A DNA stretch of 64,000 nucleotides, taken from NCBI GenBank assembly GCA_050084985.1, contig JBITNC010000001.1, positions 123,876,001-123,940,000 of the forward strand. The letters are read 5' to 3'. The first letter of the stretch is position 1. Each line of letters starts with the position of its first letter. Position numbers and translations under genes: made by a program. Origin of the DNA: Nageia nagi (lineage: Eukaryota; Pinophyta). The notes below the pieces were generated by a model. It was not told the origin of the DNA. It saw only the letters and a program-made list of their open reading frames with translations, and made no database searches. Shown piece after piece: positions 46,566 through 58,083 of this stretch.

Positions 46566-47283
46566 TTTTAGTACCTAAAAATGAATTTTAATTTGATTAA
46601 AATATCATTTTAGGTATTCGAAATATTTTTTTTAATTTATTAAATACTCTTATCAATGTGCACTCTCATCTACCTTTATGTTTTATGAAAATACGTTATC
46701 TCAACATCATAATAAGCCTAAGAAGGAGCCTTAGTACTAGACCTATTTCCTATAAATGTGGAGGAGTCATGCATGATCAAATATATAACATGACATAATT
46801 CCAAATCTTTGTTAGGTGGCAATATACTTGTGTTATTCTTGATTGACATTTCTTAATGCTACCTGTCATCTTTGTATTTTGTTATCCTCTGAGCTCTATA
46901 TTCCTATGATCTTTCATTCATTTGTGAGTAATATTCCATGCATCGAGGGTGAGACAATAACATCAAGTGAAAGGGTAAGGTTATCTGGAATGGTAACTAG
47001 GCGATGTTGCAAGGTTCCTAGTACTAGTGCTAGATTAAGGTTAGATTCATGGTTCCATATTTCAGATAAACTCATTGTTCATCTACTTTAGATTAGATTT
47101 TACCTTCATTCATCATCATAGGTAATGCATAGATTTGTATCTTTTATAAATATAGTTTTGATAGATCAATATCAATTAAGTCATTATCATCTTTTGTATC
47201 ATCAATTTCTTATTATTTTGTGGTAATTTGGTTAAAATCGTATTCTCTAAATAACCCTAATTATTATTATTTATGTTATAACA
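46566..47283 (+). repeat. 3' LTR of element H
   Basis: 718 bases, TATAAATG at 46751, ends GTTATAACA before TSD AGGTA. Confidence 0.9.
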
Positions 47284-47288
47284 AGGTA

Positions 47289-48322
47289 TTTAAGACAAGG
47301 ATTATAATGTTTTGACCCAACTCTTAATTTTAAAACATATCTAGTATTAGATGAAGAACTTAGGAGTCTACCACTAAAACTCCAACATTTGTTGATTTAA
47401 CCACTTTCAATGTACTTTATCTTTTTTTTTTTTTCACTCTATGCAAAGTTTTATGATTTATTTTTAGAAATCCACTAACCTTACCTATCATTTTTTTTTA
47501 TTTAAAATTATTTTATTTACTAAAGTATGTTTTTATTATAGCTCATTGTGTTAGATTCTTATCTTTATATTGATTCTTCTTCCTAATAGAGTCAATGGGA
47601 CTAAAAATAATACATATAATTTGTTTAAGGTTTTCATCTTTCTTCACACAAATGCCCAATGTTTTCATTTATTTTCTCATTTTTTATATTCTTATAAATT
47701 GAAATTAGAGTTAACATCAAAATCCTAACTTTTTCTTAAAAAAATTGATCATATAAGTTATTTACATGTCTTCTTATTTGTTTCCAATATTTCTTACCAT
47801 GGAAATTACTTAATCTATTACTTTCAATTTGTGAAAAAATATTATGAAAATTCTTATTGAAACTAGGGGTTTTAATATCATTTATTATTTCTATTTATTC
47901 ATGATTAAAATTGATATCATCTACACTATTAAAATAAGAATTAGAGTATATATCTACATTTGTTTTGATATTCATATTTTCCATACCATTCAATGGAGGA
48001 TATGAAAACATACCTAAATTTGTATCCATAATCATTGGATTTGAAGCTTTATTAATAGTGGATTATAAGATGTACTTGGATTTGAAGTTTCTATCATATT
48101 TGTCTCTTTGACACTTGCATCATCTACATTTAACTCTTCAATTATGTTCTCTTGAATGTTCTCCTCCTTGATTGCTATTGAACTTGATGCTTTATTATTT
48201 TTTAGTTCTTTGATCCTTTCTCTTCTATCTCTTTGTCATTTTAGCCCCTCTCTATTTTCTTCAAATTTTTCAAGTGTCAAAGTCTTTATTTCTCTATTTG
48301 ATTGACAATGTTTTGAACTCAT
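47289..48322 (-). pseudogene. Relic gene G, N-terminal part with start codon
   Basis: The ATG at 48320-48322 opens MSSKHCQSNREIKTLTLEKF, then EENREGLK, one TGA, QRDRRERIKELKNNKASSS and a Glu/Asn-rich stretch for about 95 codons. After frame changes, FHGKKYWKQIRRHVNNLYDQ follows near 47760-47830. The basic, charged N-terminus would suit DNA binding. The part up to 47289 is poorly readable. It joins across H to 42714. Confidence 0.5.
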
Positions 48323-48535
48323 TGATTACTAAAATTATAATAATAAAAATAAAATCCTCTTTACATGAATATCTATTGAAAGTGATAATTTATTCCTTCA
48401 GGAAATATCCTTGTTTCACCTTCATATAAAATTGTCTCACATTCAGATATTCTTGTATAACTTTCAAAACTACTACAATGATTATCATCTTTGAAAATAT
48501 CATAAAACATAAAGTGTAAAAGGCTTTTTTTTTTT
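48323..48535. other. No gene seen
   Basis: AT-rich stretch upstream of relic gene G. It may contain its promoter, but I see no clear TATA element. Confidence 0.5.
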
Positions 48536-49650
48536 TGCATAAATTTGTATATAAAAATGCATAGAACATCTCTTTAAAATATTTTGCATAATGCTAAGTA
48601 AAGGATAGTGACGTAGAGTTTGGACAAAGTACTTTCTAAATTGATTTTTATCTATAACAATATAAAAAAAGGATTTCATTAGAATTTGGATGTTGTTTTA
48701 TAAGAAATTCCCATTATAAAATGAAATCTTGTTCATGATGGGATTTCATTTTAAAAGGAAATCTCTTTCCATTCAAAGGTTTTATGTAAAAAATTTCATT
48801 TTTAAATATGTATTGGATTTTTGCTTCGATTTTAGCTTGGAAAAGGTATAGAATGCAAACCCTAAGACTTGTACCTATAGGTATATGTTCATGGAAATGG
48901 TAATTAAAAATCCTAAACTTCAACATATGTTTGATGAAATTTTTGGTATAATTGTTTCTTGAAATTAAAATCCATTACAGATAAGAGAGTACATATTTCA
49001 AATATGTAATTTTTTTTAACAATTGCATTATATTTTTATTTTTCATTTAATTATCAATGAAACTAATTCAAAAATTTATAAAATCATGTTCTCTTATTTT
49101 TTTACTAACTTTTTATTTTTATGAATTATGAACAAAAAGGTATATGAGAACAATCCATAGATAATTGTCTATTAAATGAAAAGAATTGAAAAAAAGGATA
49201 AGTTTAGGTCAAATTATGTTTTTCATATATGAGCACTTTTTAAAACTATAATAGGGGCCAATAAAAAATTAATAAAAAAATATTCATGCAAAAATTATGA
49301 AAAAATATCCTAAATAATTTTCAATATTTTGGGTATATTTGGTTAAAAGGATTTTTAATAATACTTGAAACTAAATTATGTCATACGAACACATGCATGG
49401 TATGATCTTGAAATAATATATTTTAAATAGTGATTTCTATACATACCTATCAAAAATAAAGTTCTATAATCTCAATATTGGAATAAATTATATATTTGAA
49501 AACTAGATTTTAAGCACTATAATTTTGACCAATTGACCTTTTTCAAGATTTCATGTCTAAGTGCTTCAAATTTTGAGATCAATTATACCAAATATGAAAA
49601 TCAAGGAAAATAATGTCCACTTTTTGGCCATAAAGTGAACACAATTTCTT
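48536..49650 (+). repeat. Repeat K, copy 1
   Basis: The first half matches 59965-60655 (words TTTCATTTTAAAAGGAAATC against TTTTGTTTTAAAATGAAATC, and TTTAGCTTGGAAAAGGTA against TTTGGCTTGGGAAAGGCA). The second half matches 53966-54877. The right end reads TTCTTGCATTGACC, like the terminal repeat of copy 2. It abuts LINE-1 copy 1. Confidence 0.75.
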
Positions 49651-51600
49651 GCATTGACCTCTTATCTATTCATAATTTTGGTTGAATTCATGGCTAGGAG
49701 TGTAAAGGCAGCAAGAAGGTTAGGAAGAATAAAGGAGATAATGTTGACACCTAAATATGATTTAGTTGCACACCATCATTTCATGGAGGACACTATCTTA
49801 ATTGGAATAAGAACTTTTAGAGAGCCTCAAGCATTTAAAAAAGTACTATATATTTATGAGAGATATTCTAATCAAAAGATTACTTATGATAACTACACTC
49901 TTCCTTAATACTCTAAGAGAAAGAAGCCAACAAATTGAAAAAATTTTGAACTGCCAAATCCAAATACTACCTTTAATTTATTTAAGGATGCCCTTGTTTG
50001 GTGCAAGAATATATAGAGAATTTTGGAAATGAATAATGAGCATATTTCTAAATAAAATTGAAGGTTGAAAAGGTATACTCTTAAGTTGAGAAGGAAAAAT
50101 TTAGTTGGTAAAAGCAACTTTACAAAGCATCCTTATCTATGTGGATTGTGTGTTAAAAAACCAACCTTAGTTACCTCTTGGAATGATCAACATTTTAGGA
50201 ATTTTATCTAAACCAACATTGAAGAGAAGAAAATATTATCACTTTTGGCTATACACAAGTTTTGTAGGAAGAAAAGTGAAGGTGGGTATTGGAATTAGAT
50301 TAATTCAATGGATCAATCAGTACCTAAGGATGGAATTAGCATGGAGTTTAGGAGAAGGATAGTAGAAGGAATGGACTAGGATATGCAAAAATAAATACAT
50401 AAAAGGGACAAATAAATACATGTAATGGATATTTAATATGCTTTGTGGTAGACTCCTAGATGGGAGGTGATAAGAGGGGACATAGTGCAATTTTGGGATG
50501 ATCCCTAGTTGGACCCAATTTCATTAGCCTAAACTGAAGTGTATAGAGAATCCATGATATGGGTAAAAAATAATGCTCAAGTAATGTGATAAATGATTAT
50601 ATATGCAAAGAAAGAATGTAAGCGAATTGGGAAATCCTTTCTACTTGTAACATCCAAACAGAGTACCAATTGCAAACTATCAAAGGAAAACTTATGGAAC
50701 ATCCAATCACTGTGATGGAAAAGCTTGGCTTATTATGATTATGGACCCAAGGAAAGGAATGAAAGAATTCACCATCAAGGTAGGATATAACTAGCTTAAC
50801 TATAATGATAAATATAGGCAAAATAGATTATGAATGAGAGTGTGTATTAAGAAGCTAAATCCCCAAATAGCATGCTTCATTTGGGAAGCAACATTGAATT
50901 GGTTTCATATGAACAATAATTTGAGGAAAAAAGGAATGGTGTTCCCCAATTGGTGTGTGTTTTGCAACAATGAGGAGAATATCGACCATCTCATGATCCA
51001 CTACAAGTTTATGAGCTATATTTGGTATTCAATTCTAGCTAAAATAAAATTCTACTAGATAAGATTGCAATCATGGGTGGAAATGACAACACAATGGGAT
51101 CTAGGAGGTGATAAGCAAAAAACTAGGTGAGTTGAAGATATGATCCTTAGGCACTTGTGCTTGAGTATTTAGAAAGAAAGGATATTCAAAGACCATAGTA
51201 TTCCTACAACAAGAATAGTTTTAAATGGGACTAGAGTTGTAAAAGAGAATGTGCAGTCATGCGTTAGGATTGACGTAGTGAAAGATAAAGAGCTAACTAG
51301 CCTACCAAACTAGAGTTTGGACAAGATAATGGAACAAACATGAAGAATTGAGTGGTTCAAAAAGGACCCCTAACAAAAGCTAAATGTTAATCTTAGACAT
51401 TTATTACTTGATAACTACAAGAATATTGGTTGTATTTATCTATGGTAAGCATTAAATGTGCTACTATTAGACCATGGTTGAGTAGCAATAAACATTACTA
51501 TGATGTGAATGATTTTGTATGAAGATGTTTGGAACCTTATTAAAACCCTTTTTTTGATAATATAATTTACTCTTGTTATAAAAAAAAGATATATAAAAAA
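49651..51600 (+). pseudogene. L1-type LINE remnant 1
   Basis: The frame 49654-49908 reads ILVEFMARSVKAARRLGRI and HHHFMEDTILIGIRTFREPQ, the RT block that normally holds FADD. Downstream come GDIVQFWDDP near 50480 and the zf-RVT block CFIWEATLNWFHMNNNLRKK with CVFCNNEENIDHLMIHYKF at 50834-51058. An A-rich tail-like tract lies near 51575-51600. The 5' part is missing, cut by repeat K. Confidence 0.85.
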
Positions 51601-52285
51601 CTTTAAAAGAAAATATGATAATTTTTAAAATATAAAATAACATTACATTCCAATGGAGAGAGCTAAGATGTTGCATCATGTTTAAATAATGGACCCACTA
51701 TTATTGATTTTATAAAAAATTAATATAAGACCCACCACATTAATTTTAAAATATTTAATATATTAAAAGAATTTAGCAACTAAAAAATTTCATTTGCTTC
51801 TGTACTACACATATCCCCTTCGAGGAGACTATCAACCTTTTCTAGGTAAGCAATGTAAATGTCTTCAAAGTTTGAGTTCTAGAAGACTATAGTTACATGA
51901 TTACTGCTACAACTAAGAAATGTGTAAATTTTTCTATGCTTGGACTTTTTGATAGCATTCGCTATTACAAAGTTAGACTCGACGAATATGACATAGTGAC
52001 ACTTCCATTGCAGGTCAGGATTGAAGCAAAAATAGTGGAACTATTTACATGGAGCAAGTGTGCTTTTATTTGCATGCTCCCTATATTAGATTTCTAGATA
52101 TGTCTACTAGTTATAGACCACCAAGTACTTCTAATATTTTCTATTTTTGATTTTTTATAATAATCGCAAGTTGTGTCAAAAGTTAGACCATATGGATCTT
52201 TATGATTATAAAAAAAACATGTAACTAATAGGTTTGATATTATAATATAGTAATTTTTAAATATTTTTGTTATATATATTTATAT
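51601..52285. other. No gene seen
   Basis: AT-rich DNA between the converging LINE tails. A TTATATATATTTATATATAA-like tract lies near 52270. Small frames such as 51897-52097 have no recognisable content. Confidence 0.5.
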
Positions 52286-52408
52286 ATAATTTTTTTGGAA
52301 TGAAAGAGTTAGTTATATTAAAATAAAACCAACCTCATACAAAAGAGTTTGTGCATGGAAAAAAGCTACACCCTAAGAGGAACCAAATGAACCTTAATCA
52401 TAGGTTGG

Positions 52409-52468
52409 AAGAATAAAGCCACCAAACATAAAAAACTGAAGAATAAAGCCACCAAACATAAAAAACTA
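52409..52468. repeat. 30-base direct duplication
   Basis: The word GAAGAATAAAGCCACCAAAC with its following AT-rich bases occurs twice in tandem, in the LINE 2 3' untranslated part. Confidence 0.85.
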
Positions 52469-53905
52469 ACTTCTAAACAAATCAGTTACAGTTCACAACA
52501 TAAAGGGGATAAAACTATCCACGACTAATAATTAAGAAGCATCATGAGACATGCTTTGCATTGGCATATCTTCAAGCTATATGGTATCTTATGTGTTTGG
52601 AGGGATCATATGAATGTCCCAACCATCACCCTTGTGCACATAATTAGCTTCATTAAAGACATAATTACTATTATCACCCCACCCATAAATTAGACAAGGA
52701 TGTGGGGACTATAGGGCATCCCATCCATGGGAAGGATTCACGATGTTGCTCCACCCAACATTAATGGTAGCATCACCCCAACCTGCATGATGGTATGACC
52801 TAGGAACTTTAATTCCATCACATAATTATGAAGATCTCATATCGTGATCAAGATGTAAATGGTGAGATATAGATGGATGTGATTGACTATGCCCTCTAGA
52901 TGGAGACTATGCTCACTTTGGAGGCCTCTACTGAGACCACGAGTGAGAACATGGTCATAGGGCACCTAATTTTTTGGTAAAACTTGACTAAGTAAACAAG
53001 GTCCATTGGCCCAGTAATCCAATATAGCATGGATATGGGTAACCTCGAGCTCAACCTTGGTTGTTTATATGCATATCTAAGATTAGGTATCTACGAACAC
53101 TTCAATTTTGTTAGCAATTGAAAAGGAAATTCAAGGTTCTTGCTATTTAAAAATAATCCTATTATGAGCTTTACAAATTTGAAATATAAGGCTAATTCTA
53201 AAAATATTCCAAACATATAGGAATGGTATATTCAAAGAAACTAAATCACCAAGTAAATCTTGAACCCAAGAAACAATACTAGTAAGATAAAGCATAAGGA
53301 AAGATAATAGCCATTCCCAAGCTTCTTTATACCTCTTACAAGAACAAAAAATATATAAAGTAGACTTATCATTTTGACAAAAGGCACATTTTGGAGTTGG
53401 AATCCCAATATAAGTGAGTTGTTTACCCATGGGAAGACCTTGATGAAGAATACTCCAAGAAAAAAAAGATTATTTGGGTTCAATGTAAGATTTCCAAATA
53501 GAAAGAAATATAGCTTTCCATTGCAACAAAATAGAAAATAGGTCCTAGTTGTGGTTAAAATGGGAACCCAACAACATAACAGGAGAAATCCACTCATACC
53601 CAAGCCTAAGTTTATAATTTTTAAAAGGGATTTATTTAACCCAATCACAATCTTTACACCATTCCCTATGTTTGAATTTCCCAATTTTGGTCCAAAGGGA
53701 GAGAGGAGTAGCATCTATCATGACCTCATAAGTTTCTTTATCACTAGAGTAAAACTTAAACAAGCATTGGAAATTTGACCAAGGGATCCATACCTTGTTC
53801 TTTTGTTAAAAAAAAATCGAAAATCTAGACAACACTACATCTAAAGAACTTCAATGCATGAATCCACTGAATTTGAGCCAATGGCACACCTTGAATGGAG
53901 ATAGT

Positions 53906-54877
53906 GGGTAATTACAAGAAGATGAGTCCCACTTTGGAGAAGTGTTATGAACTATTAGGTTTTTATAATTTGTTTAATAAATTTTTATTTTTTTGGAATT
54001 ATGAAAAAAATATATCTACATAATCTACATACAATTCTTCATAAGTTAAATAAAAAATAAATTACAAATGATAAGTTTTATTCAAATTATGGTTGCCAAA
54101 CATGAGCATTTTTCAAACAATAATCATGGCCAATAAAAAATTAATAAAAAATAAAATATTCATGAAAAAATACAAATAATATCCTCCATAATCTTTAGTT
54201 TCTTAGGTATCTTTAACCAAAATGATTTAAAAGAATATTTTATTTTAGGTTCAATTTTACTTGACGAACATGATAGGTATGGTCATGAAATTGTATTTTT
54301 TAAACAATAAGTTTTGTATTTACTTAATAAATTTTTATTTTTTTAGAATTGTAAAAAAATAATATATGTACACAATTTGCATACAATTTTTCATAATATA
54401 AAAAAATAAATTAAAAATGATAAGTTTAGGTCAAACTATGCTTATTGGACATGAACAATTTTTGAAATGATAATCATGATGAATAAAAAATTCATAAAAT
54501 TAAAATATTCATGAAAAAATTACAACAAGATATCTTCTAAAATCAGGTATCTTTTCTCAAAAGAATTTTAAAATATATTTTAATATAGGTCCAATTATGC
54601 TTGCTAGACATAATCGGGGTATGGTTCTGAAATTGTATTTTTTAAATGGTAGCCTTTAAACATGTCTACCAAATATTAATTTATATTATATGGATATTAG
54701 AATAAATTACATAATTGAAAACTAGACATCGAGAACTACATTTTTACCCAAGTGACCTTTTTCGAGAATCAGACTCTAAGTGATTCAAATTTTGAGATAA
54801 AATATGAGAAAATCTAAAAATTAGGGAGAACGCATAACTTTTGGCCAAATGTGGGATTCATCTTCTTGCACTTACCC
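53906..54877. mobile_element. Repeat K, copy 2: terminal-inverted-repeat element
   Basis: The left end GGGTAATTACAAGAAGATGA is matched inverted at the right end (reverse complement GGGTAAGTGCAAGAAGATGA), and the match extends to about 32 bases. TAGT flanks both sides (53902-53905 and 54878-54881). LINE 2 reads on across it. The interior has no coding and holds a 350-base tandem duplication (53966-54315, 54316-54660). It looks like a non-autonomous DNA transposon; the GGGTAA ends resemble some Mutator-like elements, but the TSD is too short for that. Confidence 0.7.
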
Positions 54878-55765
54878 TAGTGAGAGACCACCAAACATTC
54901 ATGGAATTAATTGAGAATCCATGGCCTGACTTACTTCCTCCCCAAATCAACTAATGGGTTAATTGTTACCAAGTTTTCCAAATACTTTTAACAATAAAAG
55001 AACCAAAAATATTGATATAAATAGTGGCCACAAGAAGTGATTAAAAATTCATACCACACCAAGCTTTTCTATTAAAAGGGAATCCAATGGAAATGAAATG
55101 CCTGATCAACACTTTCCAAGATTCCATACCTTTAATAGAATGAATAATCCACTTAGCACACAAAGTGGTTCCTTGTCTATGACAATCCAAGAGGCCCATA
55201 CCCCTAGAAGCTCAAGGCAAACAACAAATGTCCTTGAAAACTCTATGAAATCTTTTATGATCTAAAGTGGAAGACCATAGGAAATCTCGTAAAAAACTTT
55301 TCAAGCTTCTTATAACAATTCATATAAGGAACCCAAGAAGAAGAGTAATACACATGGGTTGAAGCTAAAACCTTGAAGCAAATATGAAATTTACTAGCTA
55401 GAGATAATTACTTCATCATCCAATAGTCCAATTTCTTTTGAACCTTTTGAACAATAAAATTCCATAACTAAGCAGAGGATCCTTGAAAAGGAAAGGGTAT
55501 GCCAAGAAATATAAAAACTTCGTTGGGAGAAATCTAATTCCAATGAAATTGTGTGAGCTAAGAAGGCATAGAGATGTGAGTTTGCTTGTAGCAAGAAGTT
55601 TTTCTCCATTGAATACTAGAACTAGAGGCTTTTCAAAAGGTTTCTAAGCAAGACAAAGCAGAATTGATAGTTTGCTCTTCCTCTCTCAAGGTGAGAAAAG
55701 AGTCTTCAACAAAATGTGCATTAACAAGTTGGTTTAGAGAAGTTGAAAGCATTATTATTAAACTA

Positions 55766-56395
55766 ATAGCTTTTATATCATAATACAATAGGATATATAT
55801 TTTAAATAGTAGGTAATTTATTCATAATTAAAATTATTTTTAAAGATTATTATTATATATATTAAAGCTTTTAATTCATAGATATTTTATAAAGTAAAGT
55901 ATCTTTTTGTTTAATTGATCATATTATTTTTATTATTTTTTATCATATTAATAACTTTTGTAATTTATTTTTGTTTTAATTTAAAATTATATTATCTTGA
56001 ATTATTTCTTACTATTTTTATTTAATTATATAAAATTTAATAAAAATTTGAAAAATTGTTGTCAACAATGTAAAATTTTTTTAATGAAAATAATATAACA
56101 CAAATGTATTAATCTCAAAGTGTATATCTTAAAAATTAAACTTCCAAAAAATAAGATAAACATATAAAACTGATAACTCCCACCTTTGTTTTATATATAT
56201 ATCAATGATTAAATTTCTCCTCTGTAAAATAATAAACTGTAATTTAAAATAAAAATAAAGCCATAACACATCGCATCTTATCAAATTGAAATATTGCTAT
56301 ACAAAGAAAAAAAAAAAAAAAAACAAATAAATCTAGAAGGTTGATAAGACAAATTGAGTGGTCTGCCCACCAAAAGTTCATTCGTAAAAGTTTTG
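55766..56395. other. No gene seen; AT-rich with a poly-A run
   Basis: Long A/T tracts including an A run near 56307-56325. No coding signal. Confidence 0.5.
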
Positions 56396-56421
56396 AAAAT
56401 AACTATATATATAATCTAAAC

Positions 56422-56617
56422 CTGTTTCTAAAATATGATATGGATTCTTGAGCTGGAAGGGTGCTTGTCCACGTGTGTTTGCACTAACAAGGAGTGGGCT
56501 ACAAGTCATCTCCAAAAATTGCAAAACACTATGGATATCCGGTAGAGTGAATCCATCCGACATGAAACGCCTCGTAACGAACAGAAGGGATTCAGTGACT
56601 AGTCCACAGGAATGGAA
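56422..56617 (-). CDS. Possible internal exon of an unidentified gene
   Basis: The minus-strand stretch reads SCGLVTESLLFVTRRFMSDG, FTLPDIHSVLQFLEMTCSPL and FQLKNPYHILET, with a codon and residue mix unlike the AT-rich surroundings. It follows a TTGTTAATAG acceptor-like end and stops at ACAG then GTTTAG, a donor-like site. No further exon was found for certain, and I do not recognise the protein. A pseudogene fragment is an equally good reading. It lacks transposon motifs. Confidence 0.33.
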
Positions 56618-57590
56618 CTATTAACAATTATATCACTATTAGAAACCCATTCTCACTATATAATGTATTTGTTATTATTTGGATAGATTGTTTATATAAA
56701 TTAGTTTGTTGGAATCACAGATCCATATTCAAATGAGGGTAAAAATTCTTCTTATGTAAAGATCATAGTTGAAAACTTGAAACAAATATCTTCAGTTCAT
56801 ACTAATTCTAGAAGCCTTGACGTAAATTTGCTCACAAAATAATAAAACATCACTGTAAAGTTGTCGTCTTATTCAAAACTCTATTATGTGGACGTTGTAA
56901 TCTTCGGCAAGTTGCACTATTTTCTCATAAAGTCACATGAAGATAGATAGATAAGACTGCACTATTTTGTAATCTCCACTTTACCAAAAACATTCCCTGA
57001 TATGAAGGCCATAAAACTTTTAATAGTGGCCTACTTGGAAAAGGACTGCTATTATTTACGAAATTTACAACTTGAACAAGAAACTGTGCTGATCCTATCA
57101 TAGGTCCAGAATGTTAAAAGTTGTGTCAAATGATGTTAAGAGTACAGATGTTGGTCAACCCCGAACTGGATTTTTATTCAGAGACATTGAAATAGATTAC
57201 AGTTTTGATATGAACCATTTTCAGGAATGAAAACAATTTTGAAAGTGTAAATAGTACGACAGGCAGAGACATTCCTTTCAAATTAATACAAAAGATGCTA
57301 GAGAGGATATTAAAAATCTAGGCTGCATAGGGAGGAAGAAGATATCAAATGTAACGATTAATCCTCGCCTCTTAAAAGAATCTTATGATGCTATTTTTTA
57401 TTGCAATGTCCATATAGGTTAGTCTTTTTCTACATGAGATTTTTACCATCATTTTTATTTAATATGTAAACCTAAATTGTATCATATTCTTTTCTCTTAA
57501 AATAATGTATTTAGTACTTGTACTTGAACTCCATTGCACTTATTTTCATATTATTAAACTTAAAGTGTCCTTAATCTAAGTATTCAATTA
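56618..57590. other. Unassigned DNA, possible intron or decayed exon
   Basis: No clear gene. The plus-strand piece at about 57160-57235 (TGFLFRDIEIDYSFDMNHF) is open but short and unrecognised. No repeat partner was seen within the window. Confidence 0.4.
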
Positions 57591-57591
57591 C

Positions 57592-57930
57592 CATATACTC
57601 CCCAACTCCATATAGTGAACTCAGAATTCATTGTTTACCTTTCTAACCAAAAATATATTTGTTCAATATAAAATTTTACCTTGTTTTTCGCATATGTTAT
57701 TTACTAGTGCATTCTTGTGAAGGGATAGGTTACTTAAAGAGTTTTTCTGATAACACAACAAAATTCAATACCCATGTACACTCCCTGAACTGAACTTACA
57801 ATTCAACCTTTAGCTTTCTAACAAAAACCATCTTTGTTTGATGTAATGTTCAGCTTTTTTTTAGCATATGTTGTACTGAATAAAGAGATAAAGGTAAGAG
57901 TTACTAGAAGAGTTCTTCCTATAATACTTT
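57592..57930. repeat. Imperfect 180-base tandem duplication
   Basis: 57592-57755 and 57772-57930 share the order of words: CATATACTCCC/CATGTACACTCCC, ACCTTTCTAACCAAAAA/AGCTTTCTAACAAAAA, CGCATATGTT/AGCATATGTT and AGAGTTTTTCTGATAAC/AGAGTTCTTCCTATAAT. Confidence 0.75.
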
Positions 57931-58083
57931 TGTAAATCTTCTATGTCTGTGATGAAAGTAAAATCTCACAACTTTACCTAATAATTTCAATTTTATACCA
58001 TTGTTAATCACCTTAAACTTTTCATCCCACAATACACATTCTTTAGTACGAAATTTTAAATGTTGATTTTTCTAGAGGGGAGT

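Larger units (their letters stand above)
42720..47283 (+). mobile_element. Tat-like gypsy element H with gag only, 4.6 kb
   Basis: LTRs 42720-43437 and 46566-47283 are both 718 bases, with TSD AGGTA at 42715-42719 and 47284-47288. The interior (3.1 kb) carries a Tat-type gag and no pol that I can find. A PPT-like CAAAGTGGGGCA lies at about 46551-46562. Confidence 0.9.
52286..55765 (-). pseudogene. L1-type LINE remnant 2, split by repeat K
   Basis: The minus strand reads, from 55750: VEDSFLTLREEEQTINSALS (RT core), FIFLGIPFPFQGSSA, LASKFHICFKVLASTHVYYS and later LNQFHECLVVSH. After repeat K come the GPKLGNSNIGNGVKIVIGLN block and zf-RVT: GIPTPKCAFCQNDKSTLYIF near 53400. A tail-like AACTCTTTCATTCCAAAAAA tract (minus strand) lies near 52290-52310. 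RT and the finger block would drive target-primed integration. Many stops. Confidence 0.82.
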
